Below, piece after piece: positions 34,554 through 43,740 of a DNA stretch of 64,000 nucleotides (the stretch's first letter is position 1; every line of letters starts with the position of its first letter). Position numbers and translations under genes: made by a program. Source of the stretch: Methanomethylovorans hollandica DSM 15978 (GTDB taxonomy: Archaea > Halobacteriota > Methanosarcinia > Methanosarcinales > Methanosarcinaceae); the NCBI RefSeq assembly GCF_000328665.1, contig NC_019972.1:124001-188000 (forward strand), written 5' to 3'. Below the pieces are notes generated by a model. It searched no databases. It was not told the DNA's origin and worked only from the letters and a program-made list of their open reading frames with translations.

Positions 34554-35610
34554 AGAGAATTTCGATAAACCTTCTCTCTCCTTTATAACATCCTGCTAAA
34601 ATATAAATAATTGCTAAGTAAATTAATAATTATGGATGATTTAACTGATTTTGCTCTTAACGAAGAATACAAACGTCTTCAATCTGTTGGAGATAAGCTT
34701 GCTGAAATCGAATCATTGATTGACTGGAAACCATTTCGTCCCATTCTTGAATCGATGTATTCTAATAAAACAGCTTCAGGCGGATGGCCTGAAGATGACG
34801 TTATTGTGATGTTTAAAATGCTAGTACTACAACAATGGCATGGTCTTTCTGATGCTGAACTTGAGAGACAGTGCATCGATAGAATATCCTTCAGGAAATT
34901 TCTTTCATTTCCTGAATATGTACCAGACAGTACAACTGTCTGGTCATTCCGCAAGAGAATCATCGATAATGGAAAAGAAGAACAAATATGGACTGAAATG
35001 CAGAAGCAGCTTGATGCTCTTGGATTGAAGATCAAAAAAGGAATGATCCAGGATGCTACTTTTATCCATTCAACTCCAGGACATGCTAAAGCAGATGAAC
35101 CGAGAGGAAAAGAAGCAAAAACAAGAAGAAGTAAGGATGGAACCTGGACAAAGAAAGGCGGTAAATCCTTTTTTGGTTACAAGCTCCACACGATCATCGA
35201 TAAGGATCATGAATTGATCAGAAGATTCAAAACAACAACTGCATCGGTTCATGATTCTCAGATAGATCTCTCTGAGTTGAATGAAGTTGTGTACAGAGAT
35301 AGAGGATACTTCGGAGCAATTGCAAAAGGTTTTGCAGCAACCATGCAAAGAGCTGTGAGAGGACATCCATTAGAAATAGGTGATATCCTGAGGAACAAAA
35401 GGATCAGTATCCAAAGAGTTCCAGCAGAACGAGTATATTCTGTGGTCAAAGAAGTATTCAATGCAGGAAAAGTTCTTGTTACAACTGTGGAAAGAGTAAA
35501 TGTAAAGATGCTTATGACAGCTTTTTGCTTTAACTTACATCAACTGAAGACGCTCAAACATAAAAGAATTATTTAGGATAGCGGTAGCTATCCTAAAATC
35601 AAGGAAAAAA
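34554..35610 (+). mobile_element. IS5-type insertion element, intact copy
   Basis: The left end GAGAATTTCGATAAACC and the right-end palindrome TAGGATAGCGGTAGCTATCCTA are also found around the second copy (50892-54102), which fixes the approximate element limits: left near 34554 and right near AAGGAAAAAA at 35610. Clear terminal inverted repeats were not found by eye. It carries one intact transposase gene and abuts the 5' end of an FGE-like gene. Confidence 0.75.
34632..35576 (+). CDS. IS5-family DDE transposase
   Basis: 314 residues from the ATG at 34632 (a TTG at 34611 is in frame but less likely). The N-terminal part has the usual VMFKMLVLQQWHGLSDAELE and the region DSTTVWSFRKRI. The catalytic domain has IQDATFIHS (first Asp), VVYRDRGYFG (second Asp) and a probable Glu in the region AERVYSVVKEVFNAG. 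It is intact and full length, so probably functional. A disrupted copy of the same gene is present at 50926-54024. Confidence 0.92.
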   Translation: MDDLTDFALNEEYKRLQSVGDKLAEIESLIDWKPFRPILESMYSNKTASGGWPEDDVIVMFKMLVLQQWHGLSDAELERQCIDRISFRKFLSFPEYVPDSTTVWSFRKRIIDNGKEEQIWTEMQKQLDALGLKIKKGMIQDATFIHSTPGHAKADEPRGKEAKTRRSKDGTWTKKGGKSFFGYKLHTIIDKDHELIRRFKTTTASVHDSQIDLSELNEVVYRDRGYFGAIAKGFAATMQRAVRGHPLEIGDILRNKRISIQRVPAERVYSVVKEVFNAGKVLVTTVERVNVKMLMTAFCFNLHQLKTLKHKRII

Positions 35611-35627
35611 CGTTAATTTTTCCAGTA

Positions 35628-36473
35628 TTGGTCGTTATTGTACTTGCAGGCTACTGGATGTTATCACCACTGCTGGTGGACGATTCTTACAATCAGACTA
35701 CTGTTGTGTCCCAGAACACCAAGGTTGTTACTTCTTCACTAGCTGCCACAGACAACAAGACCATCACTAATACTGGATATCAGGAAAACATGGAAACTTA
35801 CACCAATTCTATCGGTATGGAGTTCGTGCTCATCCCTTCAGGTGAGTTTGAGATGGGTTCAGATGATAGATATCCTGGTGAAATGCCCGTTCATGAAGTG
35901 ACCATCAAAAATGCCTACTACCTTGGCAAGTATGAAGTTACCCAAGAGCAGTGGGTTGAGATAATGGGTGATAACCCTTCGAAATTCGAAGGTGATAGTA
36001 ATCCCGTTGAGTGTGTGTCATGGGATGATGTGCAGGAATTTGTTAAGAAGCTGAACGCAAAGGAAGGTACTGACAAATACCGTCTCCCCACCGAAGCAGA
36101 GTGGGAGTACGCCTGCAGAGCAGGCACGGCCACGACTTATTCCTTTGGAGACGACGAATCAAAGTTGAGTGACTATGTCTGGTATTATGAAAATGCAGGG
36201 AGTAAAACTACTCATCCGGTGGGCCAAAAGAATCCGAATCCTTGGGGATTGTATGATATGCATGGAAATGTCTGGGAATGGTGTCAAGACAGATGGCATC
36301 ATTCTTACAACGGTGCTCCGACTGATGGTAGTGCTTGGGAAGCTGATGGTACATCCTCTCGGGTCATTCGCGGCGGCAGCTGGAACCGCCTTGTCGGGAG
36401 CTGCTATCGTTACGGATACGTCCAGGACAGCAGCATAAACGACCTCGGTTTCCGTATTGTTAGGGAAGTGTAG
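35628..36473 (+). CDS. FGE/SUMF1-like protein, 5' end cut by an insertion element
   Basis: 281 residues from a TTG at 35628. The frame is open only back to a TAG at the IS5 right end, and there is no ATG: the visible upstream codons give KEKTLIFPVLVVIVLAGYW, a typical membrane anchor whose start codon has been replaced by insertion-element sequence. The SUMF1 domain (about 60-281) has NSIGMEFVLIPSGEFEMGSD, YRLPTEAEWEYACRAGT and WGLYDMHGNVWEW. At the end, GGSWNRLVGSCYRYGY keeps only the second of the two cysteines of true formylglycine enzymes. It may be silent or expressed from an insertion-element promoter. Confidence 0.75.
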   Translation: MVVIVLAGYWMLSPLLVDDSYNQTTVVSQNTKVVTSSLAATDNKTITNTGYQENMETYTNSIGMEFVLIPSGEFEMGSDDRYPGEMPVHEVTIKNAYYLGKYEVTQEQWVEIMGDNPSKFEGDSNPVECVSWDDVQEFVKKLNAKEGTDKYRLPTEAEWEYACRAGTATTYSFGDDESKLSDYVWYYENAGSKTTHPVGQKNPNPWGLYDMHGNVWEWCQDRWHHSYNGAPTDGSAWEADGTSSRVIRGGSWNRLVGSCYRYGYVQDSSINDLGFRIVREV

Positions 36474-36607
36474 CTACTTAAGGCCTTACAACCTTGCGAT
36501 TTTATTGCAAGATCCTGTACGAGAAAGAAACGCGGTGTGCAAGATGCACTGGAAAATACAGGAACTTTGCATAAACTTACAAATTTAAAAATTTGCAAAT
36601 TGACTCT
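36474..36607. other. Short gap before the zeta-like operon
   Basis: The gap contains AAATTTAAAAATTT at 36581-36594, an AT-rich palindromic stretch 14-27 bases before the ATG at 36608 that could act as a TATA element, and nothing else I recognise. Confidence 0.35.
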
Positions 36608-36751
36608 ATGCTAAATAATCCACAAGTGGTAGGTAATATCTGGCGAATGATAGAAGACAGCTGCTCTTCTGTAGCTACTACAGTTTATAGAGGTCTCACT
36701 AAGATATACTGGAACATTGTAAAACCTATTCATGAGGAGATACTTATGTGA
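36608..36751 (+). CDS. Small protein, 47 aa, first gene of the zeta-like operon
   Basis: An ORF from ATG 36608 to TGA 36751 begins MLNNPQVVGNIWRMIEDS and ends IHEEILM. It overlaps the next gene by 4 bases (ATGTGA, with GTG as the next start). The family is not recognised. The reason to believe it is the chain of overlaps leading to the P-loop kinase gene. It may encode a small antitoxin or leader peptide, and it contains the ribosome binding site of the next gene. Confidence 0.4.
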   Translation: MLNNPQVVGNIWRMIEDSCSSVATTVYRGLTKIYWNIVKPIHEEILM

Positions 36752-36918
36752 GCGCGAGCCGAGTATTGAAAAGAGCTTCTCTTATTAATGATAAGAGAAT
36801 TGAGTTGGACACCTTTTCTGGATCTAATTCCGATGTTTTTCTAATTAACACAAATGTATTTATGCCAATGCCTGATATAACGACACATGACAAATTTGCT
36901 AAACGGGGGAATCTATAG
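36748..36918 (+). CDS. Small protein, 56 aa, second gene of the zeta-like operon
   Basis: The GTG start at 36748 has a strong ribosome binding site, GAGGAG, 8 bases before it (36734-36739). The protein begins VSASRVLKRASLIND and has a central IELDTFSGSNSDVFLI. It overlaps the next gene by one base (TAG/GTG). I do not recognise a family. Its position between a small gene and a basic gene in front of a zeta-like kinase suggests part of an antitoxin or a regulatory component. Confidence 0.5.
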   Translation: MSASRVLKRASLINDKRIELDTFSGSNSDVFLINTNVFMPMPDITTHDKFAKRGNL

Positions 36919-37151
36919 TGCGATTAGCAAATAATATACGAAAACGTGAAAAAAGAGAGACTAAAGACATTGCGAGAATCGCAAAAAAAGCCTCCAGCAA
37001 TGCGATAAGGAATGCATTTAGCCATGGAAGATCGGTAACAGTTCAACAAGGCAAAAAGATAGTTAAACTGTATCCAAACGGACATACTGAAGTCATTATG
37101 ACAATCGAGAATATATCAGTAATGCCGGAAAAAAGGCGATACCAGCTATGA
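36918..37151 (+). CDS. Small basic protein, 77 aa, possible antitoxin
   Basis: It starts with the GTG at 36918, inside the stop of the gene before, and overlaps the kinase gene by 4 bases (ATGA). The protein is strongly basic at its N-terminus (NIRKREKRETKDIARIAKKA) and ends with a strand-rich part (QQGKKIVKLYPNGHTEVIM). Small proteins directly before COG4185/zeta-type kinases are often their antitoxins, so that role is inferred; the family itself is not recognised. Confidence 0.65.
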   Translation: MRLANNIRKREKRETKDIARIAKKASSNAIRNAFSHGRSVTVQQGKKIVKLYPNGHTEVIMTIENISVMPEKRRYQL

Positions 37152-37861
37152 AACGTATGAGAGTATTTGCAGGACCAAATGGGTCAGGCAAAACAACGTT
37201 GGTTAGCCAGTTTATCAAAGAAAGACCTAAACTGATTAATCCACATCACCATATTAATCCTGATGATCTTAATTCCATTGATGTACTTGATTTTGATAAA
37301 TTTGGGTTAAAAGTTGATGAGAACGATTTTCGGGATTTCGTCTTCCACTCCCCCTTTTTTGACCATAGTAGCATTGACATCAAAGATATCAAAATCGAAG
37401 ACAACTGTTTTAATGTAATTAACAAAAATTCCTATACTGGTGCACTGCTAGCTGATTTTCTAAGACATTGCTTCATAAAAACAGATGAACCATTGTTTTC
37501 ATATGAAACGGTATTGTCACACCCATCTAAAGTAGATTTCCTTGAAACTGCAAAGAACAATGGATGGTTAGTATATTTATATTTTATAAGCACGGTAGAT
37601 TTCCATATTAATTGCGATCGTGTGAAAGAAAGAGCATTGGGTGGAAAACATGACGTTCCTCCTGAGAAAATCCAAAGTAGGTATCCACGGTCACTTGATA
37701 ATCTATTCATGGCTTTGCCACATTGCAGAAGGGCATATATTTTTGACAATTCAAGTGAGATGCGGTTGATAGCTGAGAAAAAGCCAGACAATTCATTAAT
37801 ATTAAATGAAGACAAAATTCCAAAATGGCTATACGAATATGTTCTATCAAAAATTGAATGA
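37148..37861 (+). CDS. Zeta-toxin-like P-loop kinase (COG4185 type)
   Basis: 237 residues. The P-loop is GPNGSGKT at residues 9-16. Later motifs fit the zeta/COG4185 group: DFLETAKNNGWLVYLYFIST, then a lid region with RVKERALGGKHDVPPEKI and RYPRSLDNL, and AYIFDNSS near the end. Zeta kinases phosphorylate a nucleotide sugar (UDP-GlcNAc) and are toxins held in check by an antitoxin; archaeal members are less well known and could have another substrate. The gene is the last of four tightly overlapping genes, which strongly suggests a toxin-antitoxin or defence operon. Confidence 0.78.
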   Translation: MKRMRVFAGPNGSGKTTLVSQFIKERPKLINPHHHINPDDLNSIDVLDFDKFGLKVDENDFRDFVFHSPFFDHSSIDIKDIKIEDNCFNVINKNSYTGALLADFLRHCFIKTDEPLFSYETVLSHPSKVDFLETAKNNGWLVYLYFISTVDFHINCDRVKERALGGKHDVPPEKIQSRYPRSLDNLFMALPHCRRAYIFDNSSEMRLIAEKKPDNSLILNEDKIPKWLYEYVLSKIE

Positions 37862-38307
37862 TTTATGTCCGGAAAAGTCTCTGCATGTTTACGGATGATT
37901 TCTATAAAAACCCATTTTTAACCTATCATTTATAAATAGTAAGGACAATTTTCAAATACCGGATTTTTCGAAATCTTCTATATTATTAGGCATACAACTG
38001 TGTGTATATTTAACGACTTCAGTTGAAGACTAAACTGCTTCTTCTGCCCAATTGATAAGAGGTTTTCAAAATTTAATTTTTGGGTATGTGAATGCAAACA
38101 TTAGCATTTAATAATATATTAATGAGTTAAAAACTTTTTAGATATGTATATATACTAGACGCATTCCATTATAAAATATAACATGAAGATGTTAAAGTTT
38201 TTGAACATACAATATACTTTCACACCTTGATGTAGTCTAAATTGGAAGTAGGAGTTGGGGATAGGGTAACTCTAAATTTTCTATTGATTGTGTAGCTGGT
38301 GGTACAA
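37862..38307. other. Intergenic region with a weak IS605-end-like stem
   Basis: About 445 bases without a convincing gene. Bases 38013-38052 (ACTTCAGTTGAAGACTAAAC, then GCTTCTTCTG) weakly resemble the stray IS605 right end at 29115. The end of the region holds GGTGGT, the ribosome binding site of the large surface protein. Confidence 0.4.
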
Positions 38308-41300
38308 ATGCGAATCAAGTTGATCAGATTAATTCTTTTTGGGATAGTATTACTTTTAGTAATGATGACTGTGGGAATAGGTTCATCTGAAAAAATAAAT
38401 GTACAACAAGTAGGCAGTTTTGGCAGTGATCGAGAAATTGGAGACATAGAGGTAGTTGGAAATTATGCTTATGTCTTACAGCTCGGTGATCTTGTTGTAT
38501 TAAGTGTAACTGATCCAACAAACCCAGTAGAAGTAAGTCGTATAACTCCACCAACAAATACAGGTTTTGGTAGTATTACTTCATCTGATAAATATATCTA
38601 TGTCGCTGCTTCTGACTATTCAATTGGTACCACTCTTATGATATACGATATTAATAATCCGACTACACCAAAACTTGTAGGCCAATACACTAATCCTGAT
38701 TCTACAGAAATTATAGAGGTATCTAATGATTATGCATATTTACTAAGTTATGGAAAAGGTTGTTTTATTCTGGATGTTAGTAATCCTGTATCACCACAAC
38801 TAGTAGGACAGTATATTCTTAATGATATTACGAATCTTGACGTATCTGATCAATATCTACATTTAGTAGCTGGTCATTATTTAAACGGTAATTCCCAGAC
38901 TGGCTCTTTCATGGTTCTAGATATAAGTAATCAAGCAGAACCAAAGCTTGTAGGACAGTATACTAACAGTTATATTTTTAATGATGTTGCGGTTTCTGGC
39001 CAATATGTATATTTGGCCAATGGTGCGAATGGCCTTATAGTTCTAGACATTAGTAATCCGACAATACCTCAACTTGTAGGAAAGCTGAGTGTAACTGGTA
39101 GTGATACAGAACAAGTTGTTATATCGGCTAAATATGCCTATGTGCTTAACTCGGATAGTGATGTATATTCTCTTGAAATTGCAAATATTGCTAATCCTAA
39201 AGTACCAACACTTGTAGATCAGGATTATTATACTAGTTATCCTGAAGATCCAGTAGAACATTATTCTGCATTTGATGGATGTGGCATTGGTGCTGTATCT
39301 GGTAATTATATATATATGATTCCCGAGTACGGTGGCCTATCTATTTTGAAAACTGAAATTCAGGATGATGGACCAACTGAAGGATCTTTAGTCCAAGTGC
39401 AAGGCAGTTCTGATGTCTACCTTATAGAAAATGGAATGAAATGCCATTTTACGTCTCCCGAAGCTCTTGAGTGGAACGGGTACAGTTTCAGTAATGTAAT
39501 TCAGGTTTCAAGTGAGATGTTAATTTCCATTCCAGATGGCGCTGATATAAGCATCACTCAGGCTATAATAGACAAATATCATGCACTTGGTGGTTCTCCA
39601 ATATTTGGACAACCAGTAGGTACAGGTGAGTTGGATGGAGAGAGTGATAGTGTAGGGAATTATTGTTCATACGTGAATTTCCAGAACGGTGCTATAGATT
39701 GTTTTAAGAACGGCCCACATACTGGAGAAGCGTATGCTATATTTAATCCATTGTTCACAAAATGGGGACAACTTGGATATGGAGCAGGTACTCTCGGTTA
39801 TCCAATAGAAGCGATGTCTGAGCCTCAGATCTCTAAATATGGAACATTGTTTAGATATCAGACTTTTTCAAACGGAGGTCAGAGCGGTGCTCTTGAATAT
39901 AACATCAATTCAGGGGAAGTAGTGGAGATACACGGTGCAATCTTTGCAAAATGGGGTACCTTGGGTTATGCAAACAGTGTTCTGGGTCTTGTTACAAGTG
40001 ATGAAAGAGATGCTGTAACGTCCTTTAAGGGCACAACTGGCAAAGTGAGTGACTTTGAGAATGGACACCTTCACTGGCATGGTAGTGGCGATCATTATAT
40101 GGCCACTTATATGACTTACGGAGAACTGGATGAACTATATGCAATTGTAGGTGGTACTGCAAGTGGATTGGGTTTCCCAATAATGGACCAAGAAGAAAGA
40201 GAGGGACATGAATACTGTGAATTTGAAGGTGGCAAGATTGAGTGGGATGATTCAACAAGTGCTTATGTTGTAAAATTAAACAATGTTGATTCTACTATAA
40301 AAGTGGGTGAAGGCGCTACTCCCACAGAGATTACACAAAAGTTTCTTGAAGCCTATGAACGAAATGGAGGATTAAGTGTATTGGGCGAACCAACTACAGT
40401 GGTTCATGAAGCTTTCGGATATCAAGTACAAGACTTCCCAGGAGCATCTGGCATTCCGGGGGGGGTGATCATGTACAATCCCATAAGAAATAACGCTTCT
40501 TATATCCATGGTGCAATTTGGGAAAAGTACTATAATTATCCAGATAAAGCTCAATTAGGACCTGTGGCAGAAGATGAAAAGGAAGCTGCAAAATCCCCCC
40601 AGGGAACAACAGGAAGGTACTCAAAGTTTGAGACAGGCACTATACATTGGATAAGTAATCAAAATGATGAAAACACAGGTCATCCTCAGAGGGGCCAAGC
40701 ATTTGTTACTTATGGTAAACTTGATGAAGTATATACCAATTTGCATGGAACATATAGCGATTTAGGATTCCCCGTGATGAATCAATTAGATAGAAGTGGT
40801 CATGGGTACTGTGATTTTGAAGCTGGATATATTGAATGGGATAAGACCGAAAATATGTATAAATCATTTATATATTCATTCGGTAAAATTAATGTCTATA
40901 CAGATCAGGATGCTTCAAAATTTGCATTATTAAAAGAAGGAAATTTTCTTTTATCAGGAAGTGGTAAAAGTTGGAATGATGAGCTACCAGTTGGGAAATA
41001 TATGATTTATTTTTATGGTGTAGATAACTATTACTCTAAACCACAAGCTTTTACTCTTACCACTAGCGGCATTGACATACACGCAACTTATTTTAAATTA
41101 TTGGGAGAAGAAATATCACAATATCACAAAAATGATTATTATGGTGCATTAGTGATACCTAAAGAATTGTTCCCTGAAGGGGATGGTAATGCTATACCTA
41201 TATACGTTCCTGAAGTTGTGGATAATACGAATGTTGTTCGAGAGGAAGGAGATTGGAAAAATGTACGTACAATATCCCAAAAATTATCTGATTTTGATTG

Positions 41301-43008
41301 GAGTGCATTTGCAACTGGTGCTATAACCGGCATGTCACCATATGAAGAGTCTCCATACTATAATGATGCTGCATATATGAATTTCAAACACAATTCAGTT
41401 GCATCAAGTGCTGAGCTATTTTCATCAATAGCATATAGTGCAAATTCAGCTACCCAAACATTTGAGATAGATATTACCATTCAGAGTAATTCAAGAAATG
41501 ATTTTAGAGCCGTAATCAGTTTAAGAAACAGAGCTTATGGGGACTTTATAGATCAATGGGTAGATAAAGGTTACGTATATAAAGATGGTAAGAAGTGGAC
41601 TATAGACCCTCGTCACAAGGATGATAATAAAGTGGTATATGTTTCTTTGGATAGAGATACTAATAATATTCTTTACACGCCAATTGTATATTCAGGTGAC
41701 AGAATAGATTTTCGTTACTATTTTGATGGATCTGGTGATGGTATTAGTGTCAATGGTGAGAACTATGTGAGATTTATGTCTTTTGTGGTTTCACCTAGTG
41801 AATCAAAATATGTAAGGGAAACAATTTCTCCAATGTATTTTGTATCTAACTCTCGAGATGTGTTTTACGTCCATAGTCCTTGTGATATTGCTGTCTATAA
41901 TCCCCAGTCGAAATGTACAGGAATAGTAGATGGAAATGTAAAAGAAGAGATTCCAAATTCTTTTTGCATTGTTGATGAGAAACGGGTAGTAATTTATAAT
42001 TCTACGGATAAATATAGTTGCACTTTAATAGGAACAGATAATGGAACATATGGATTAGATATTGTTTCTTTTAAGGACTTTAATACCAGTATTATTCAAG
42101 CTCTCGATATTCCAGTAACAGTAGGAAATGTTCATCAATATACTGTTGACTGGTACAATCTTTCTAAAGGAGAGATGGGTGTTTTCATTAACATTGATAA
42201 TGATAATGATGGAGTATTCGAGAAAACAATTAAAACAGATAATACCATGATAACTGCAACTACTTTTTCCGATTCTAAAAGTGGCGGCGGTGGTGGCGGA
42301 AGCAGTGGGAGCAGCACCAGCAGTAAGAGTAGTAGCAGTGGTGGCGGAGGAGGCGGTGCAGGCTCTGCCGAAGACTATGCAAATGTAGCAATGAAAGATG
42401 TTGACACCCAGTACCTGAAAATGAATGCAAATGTAACCTATGAGTTCACAAGAGAAGGTAATCCCATCCAATCAGTTAGCTTCTATTCTCTCAAGAACTC
42501 AGGAGAGATTACATCCACTATAGAAGTGCTGAACAACAGATCAAAGCTGGTGAACAGCACCCCTGAAGGCTCCATCTATAAATATGTCAATATCTGGGTG
42601 GGTAAATCAGGGTTTGCCACTGCAGCTAACATTAAGGATGCTAAGGTAAGGTTCAAGGTCAACGACTCTTGGCTCCAGGATATGGCACTAAGTCCAGAAG
42701 ACGTTAAGCTGCAGAGACATAATGGAACTGGATGGGAAATATTGCCAACTACCATCCAAAACAATACCTCCGGTTATGTGATATTCGAGTCTCGGACACC
42801 TGGCTTTTCGCCATTTGCTATTACTGCTGAAAAATTGCTTGCTTCTTCTACAGGTGACAATATGGATGTAAAGTCTACTGAGACAGAGGATGTTGGTATG
42901 AATGGAACGCAACCCAAAAAGACTCCAGGATTTGGATTCAGTATGGCCATTCTTATAATCGGAGTATTTGCAGGTGGATATGTGTACTTGAAGAGACGAC
43001 AAAATTGA
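38308..43008 (+). CDS. PGF-CTERM surface protein with LVIVD and LGFP repeats
   Basis: About 1566 residues from the ATG at 38308, preceded by GGTGGT as in the paralogue at 28968. Signal peptide about 1-28; LVIVD-type propeller repeats about 30-350; LGFP repeats about 430-870 (KWGQLGYGAGTLGYP, TASGLGFPIMDQEEREGHEY); an uncharacterised beta-rich part to about 1320; a Gly/Ser-rich linker (about 1325-1352); a PGF-pre-PGF domain (about 1365-1515); and a C-terminal PGF motif, hydrophobic segment and KRRQN tail, the signal for archaeosortase cleavage and lipid anchoring. LGFP modules bind cell-wall glycans in bacteria. It is probably an anchored surface adhesin or S-layer-associated protein. A hairpin at 43017 follows. 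Confidence 0.9.
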   Translation: MRIKLIRLILFGIVLLLVMMTVGIGSSEKINVQQVGSFGSDREIGDIEVVGNYAYVLQLGDLVVLSVTDPTNPVEVSRITPPTNTGFGSITSSDKYIYVAASDYSIGTTLMIYDINNPTTPKLVGQYTNPDSTEIIEVSNDYAYLLSYGKGCFILDVSNPVSPQLVGQYILNDITNLDVSDQYLHLVAGHYLNGNSQTGSFMVLDISNQAEPKLVGQYTNSYIFNDVAVSGQYVYLANGANGLIVLDISNPTIPQLVGKLSVTGSDTEQVVISAKYAYVLNSDSDVYSLEIANIANPKVPTLVDQDYYTSYPEDPVEHYSAFDGCGIGAVSGNYIYMIPEYGGLSILKTEIQDDGPTEGSLVQVQGSSDVYLIENGMKCHFTSPEALEWNGYSFSNVIQVSSEMLISIPDGADISITQAIIDKYHALGGSPIFGQPVGTGELDGESDSVGNYCSYVNFQNGAIDCFKNGPHTGEAYAIFNPLFTKWGQLGYGAGTLGYPIEAMSEPQISKYGTLFRYQTFSNGGQSGALEYNINSGEVVEIHGAIFAKWGTLGYANSVLGLVTSDERDAVTSFKGTTGKVSDFENGHLHWHGSGDHYMATYMTYGELDELYAIVGGTASGLGFPIMDQEEREGHEYCEFEGGKIEWDDSTSAYVVKLNNVDSTIKVGEGATPTEITQKFLEAYERNGGLSVLGEPTTVVHEAFGYQVQDFPGASGIPGGVIMYNPIRNNASYIHGAIWEKYYNYPDKAQLGPVAEDEKEAAKSPQGTTGRYSKFETGTIHWISNQNDENTGHPQRGQAFVTYGKLDEVYTNLHGTYSDLGFPVMNQLDRSGHGYCDFEAGYIEWDKTENMYKSFIYSFGKINVYTDQDASKFALLKEGNFLLSGSGKSWNDELPVGKYMIYFYGVDNYYSKPQAFTLTTSGIDIHATYFKLLGEEISQYHKNDYYGALVIPKELFPEGDGNAIPIYVPEVVDNTNVVREEGDWKNVRTISQKLSDFDWSAFATGAITGMSPYEESPYYNDAAYMNFKHNSVASSAELFSSIAYSANSATQTFEIDITIQSNSRNDFRAVISLRNRAYGDFIDQWVDKGYVYKDGKKWTIDPRHKDDNKVVYVSLDRDTNNILYTPIVYSGDRIDFRYYFDGSGDGISVNGENYVRFMSFVVSPSESKYVRETISPMYFVSNSRDVFYVHSPCDIAVYNPQSKCTGIVDGNVKEEIPNSFCIVDEKRVVIYNSTDKYSCTLIGTDNGTYGLDIVSFKDFNTSIIQALDIPVTVGNVHQYTVDWYNLSKGEMGVFINIDNDNDGVFEKTIKTDNTMITATTFSDSKSGGGGGGSSGSSTSSKSSSSGGGGGGAGSAEDYANVAMKDVDTQYLKMNANVTYEFTREGNPIQSVSFYSLKNSGEITSTIEVLNNRSKLVNSTPEGSIYKYVNIWVGKSGFATAANIKDAKVRFKVNDSWLQDMALSPEDVKLQRHNGTGWEILPTTIQNNTSGYVIFESRTPGFSPFAITAEKLLASSTGDNMDVKSTETEDVGMNGTQPKKTPGFGFSMAILIIGVFAGGYVYLKRRQN

Positions 43009-43016
43009 TCAGTATA

Positions 43017-43038
43017 CCCCTGTACAGAAGTACAGGGG
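43017..43038 (+). terminator. Hairpin after the PGF-CTERM gene
   Basis: CCCCTGTAC and GTACAGGGG form a perfect nine-base stem with an AGAA loop, starting 8 bases after the stop codon at 43008. Only a weak T tract follows, so it may act as an RNA stabiliser as well as a terminator. Confidence 0.55.
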
Positions 43039-43122
43039 AATTTACGGTTTAATTTGAACACTGCAAAAAAGCAGATATTGGCTCATTGGACATTAATTAC
43101 AATACTGTAGGAGAGGATAATT

Positions 43123-43740
43123 GTGAGAACTAAAAGACTTATAATTCTGGCTATAGTGGTTATTGCTATTTTTAGTGCAGGATGCAATGACAAAGTAAAT
43201 GAAGAGGCTCTAAGTTGGAATCAAAAAGGAAATGAATATTATAGCTATGGTTTAGATGAAGAGGCAATAGGAGCTTACGAGAAAGCCACTGAGATCGATC
43301 CAGAGTATGCTGATGCTTGGTACAATATGGGTGAAATCCATCTTGAGCACGGTGATTACGAAGAAGCACTTGTGGCATTTGATAATGTCGTTGAACTTGA
43401 GCCAAAGAATTCATCTGCATGGTATTACAAAAGTTTATCGCTTGCCAATATAGGCGAAAATCAAGGTTCGAGACAAAGTTTCGAAGGGGCAATAGTTGCA
43501 TTAGATAAAGCTATTGAACTTGATTCGCAAAATGAAACATTATGGGATACAAAAACTTGGGTCTTAACAGAACTTGGCAGCTATGAAGAAGCAATAGAAT
43601 CTTGTGATAAGGTAATAGATATTAATCCAGAAAATGCAGATGCATGGAATATGAAGGGTAGTTTACTTCATGAACTTGGTCGAACTGAAGAAGCTCAAAT
43701 ATGTAAAGATAAGGCTAAAAAATTGGGATATGGTAGCTAA
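43123..43740 (+). CDS. TPR-repeat lipoprotein
   Basis: 205 residues with a lipoprotein signal (MRTKRLIILAIVVIAIFSAGC; lipobox FSAGC, lipidated Cys21), so the protein is predicted to sit on the outer face of the membrane. Four to five TPR units follow (EEAIGAYEKATEIDPEYADA, YEEALVAFDNVVELEPKNSS, YEEAIESCDKVIDINPENAD). TPR proteins serve as docking platforms. It starts about 110 bases after the PGF-CTERM surface protein, after a hairpin, and probably has its own promoter. Confidence 0.85.
   Translation: MRTKRLIILAIVVIAIFSAGCNDKVNEEALSWNQKGNEYYSYGLDEEAIGAYEKATEIDPEYADAWYNMGEIHLEHGDYEEALVAFDNVVELEPKNSSAWYYKSLSLANIGENQGSRQSFEGAIVALDKAIELDSQNETLWDTKTWVLTELGSYEEAIESCDKVIDINPENADAWNMKGSLLHELGRTEEAQICKDKAKKLGYGS

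Noticed and set aside
36480-36600. Possible tRNA or structured RNA after the FGE-like gene
   Set aside because: No cloverleaf or T-loop consensus (TTCRANNY) could be placed; only short AT-rich stems were found.
42280-42365. GGCGGT/AGCAGC-rich stretch, considered as a satellite repeat
   Set aside because: It encodes an in-frame Gly/Ser linker before the PGF-pre-PGF domain.
42055-42471. 138-codon minus-strand open frame
   Set aside because: It is the antisense of the Gly/Ser-rich linker of the PGF-CTERM protein, with low-complexity composition.
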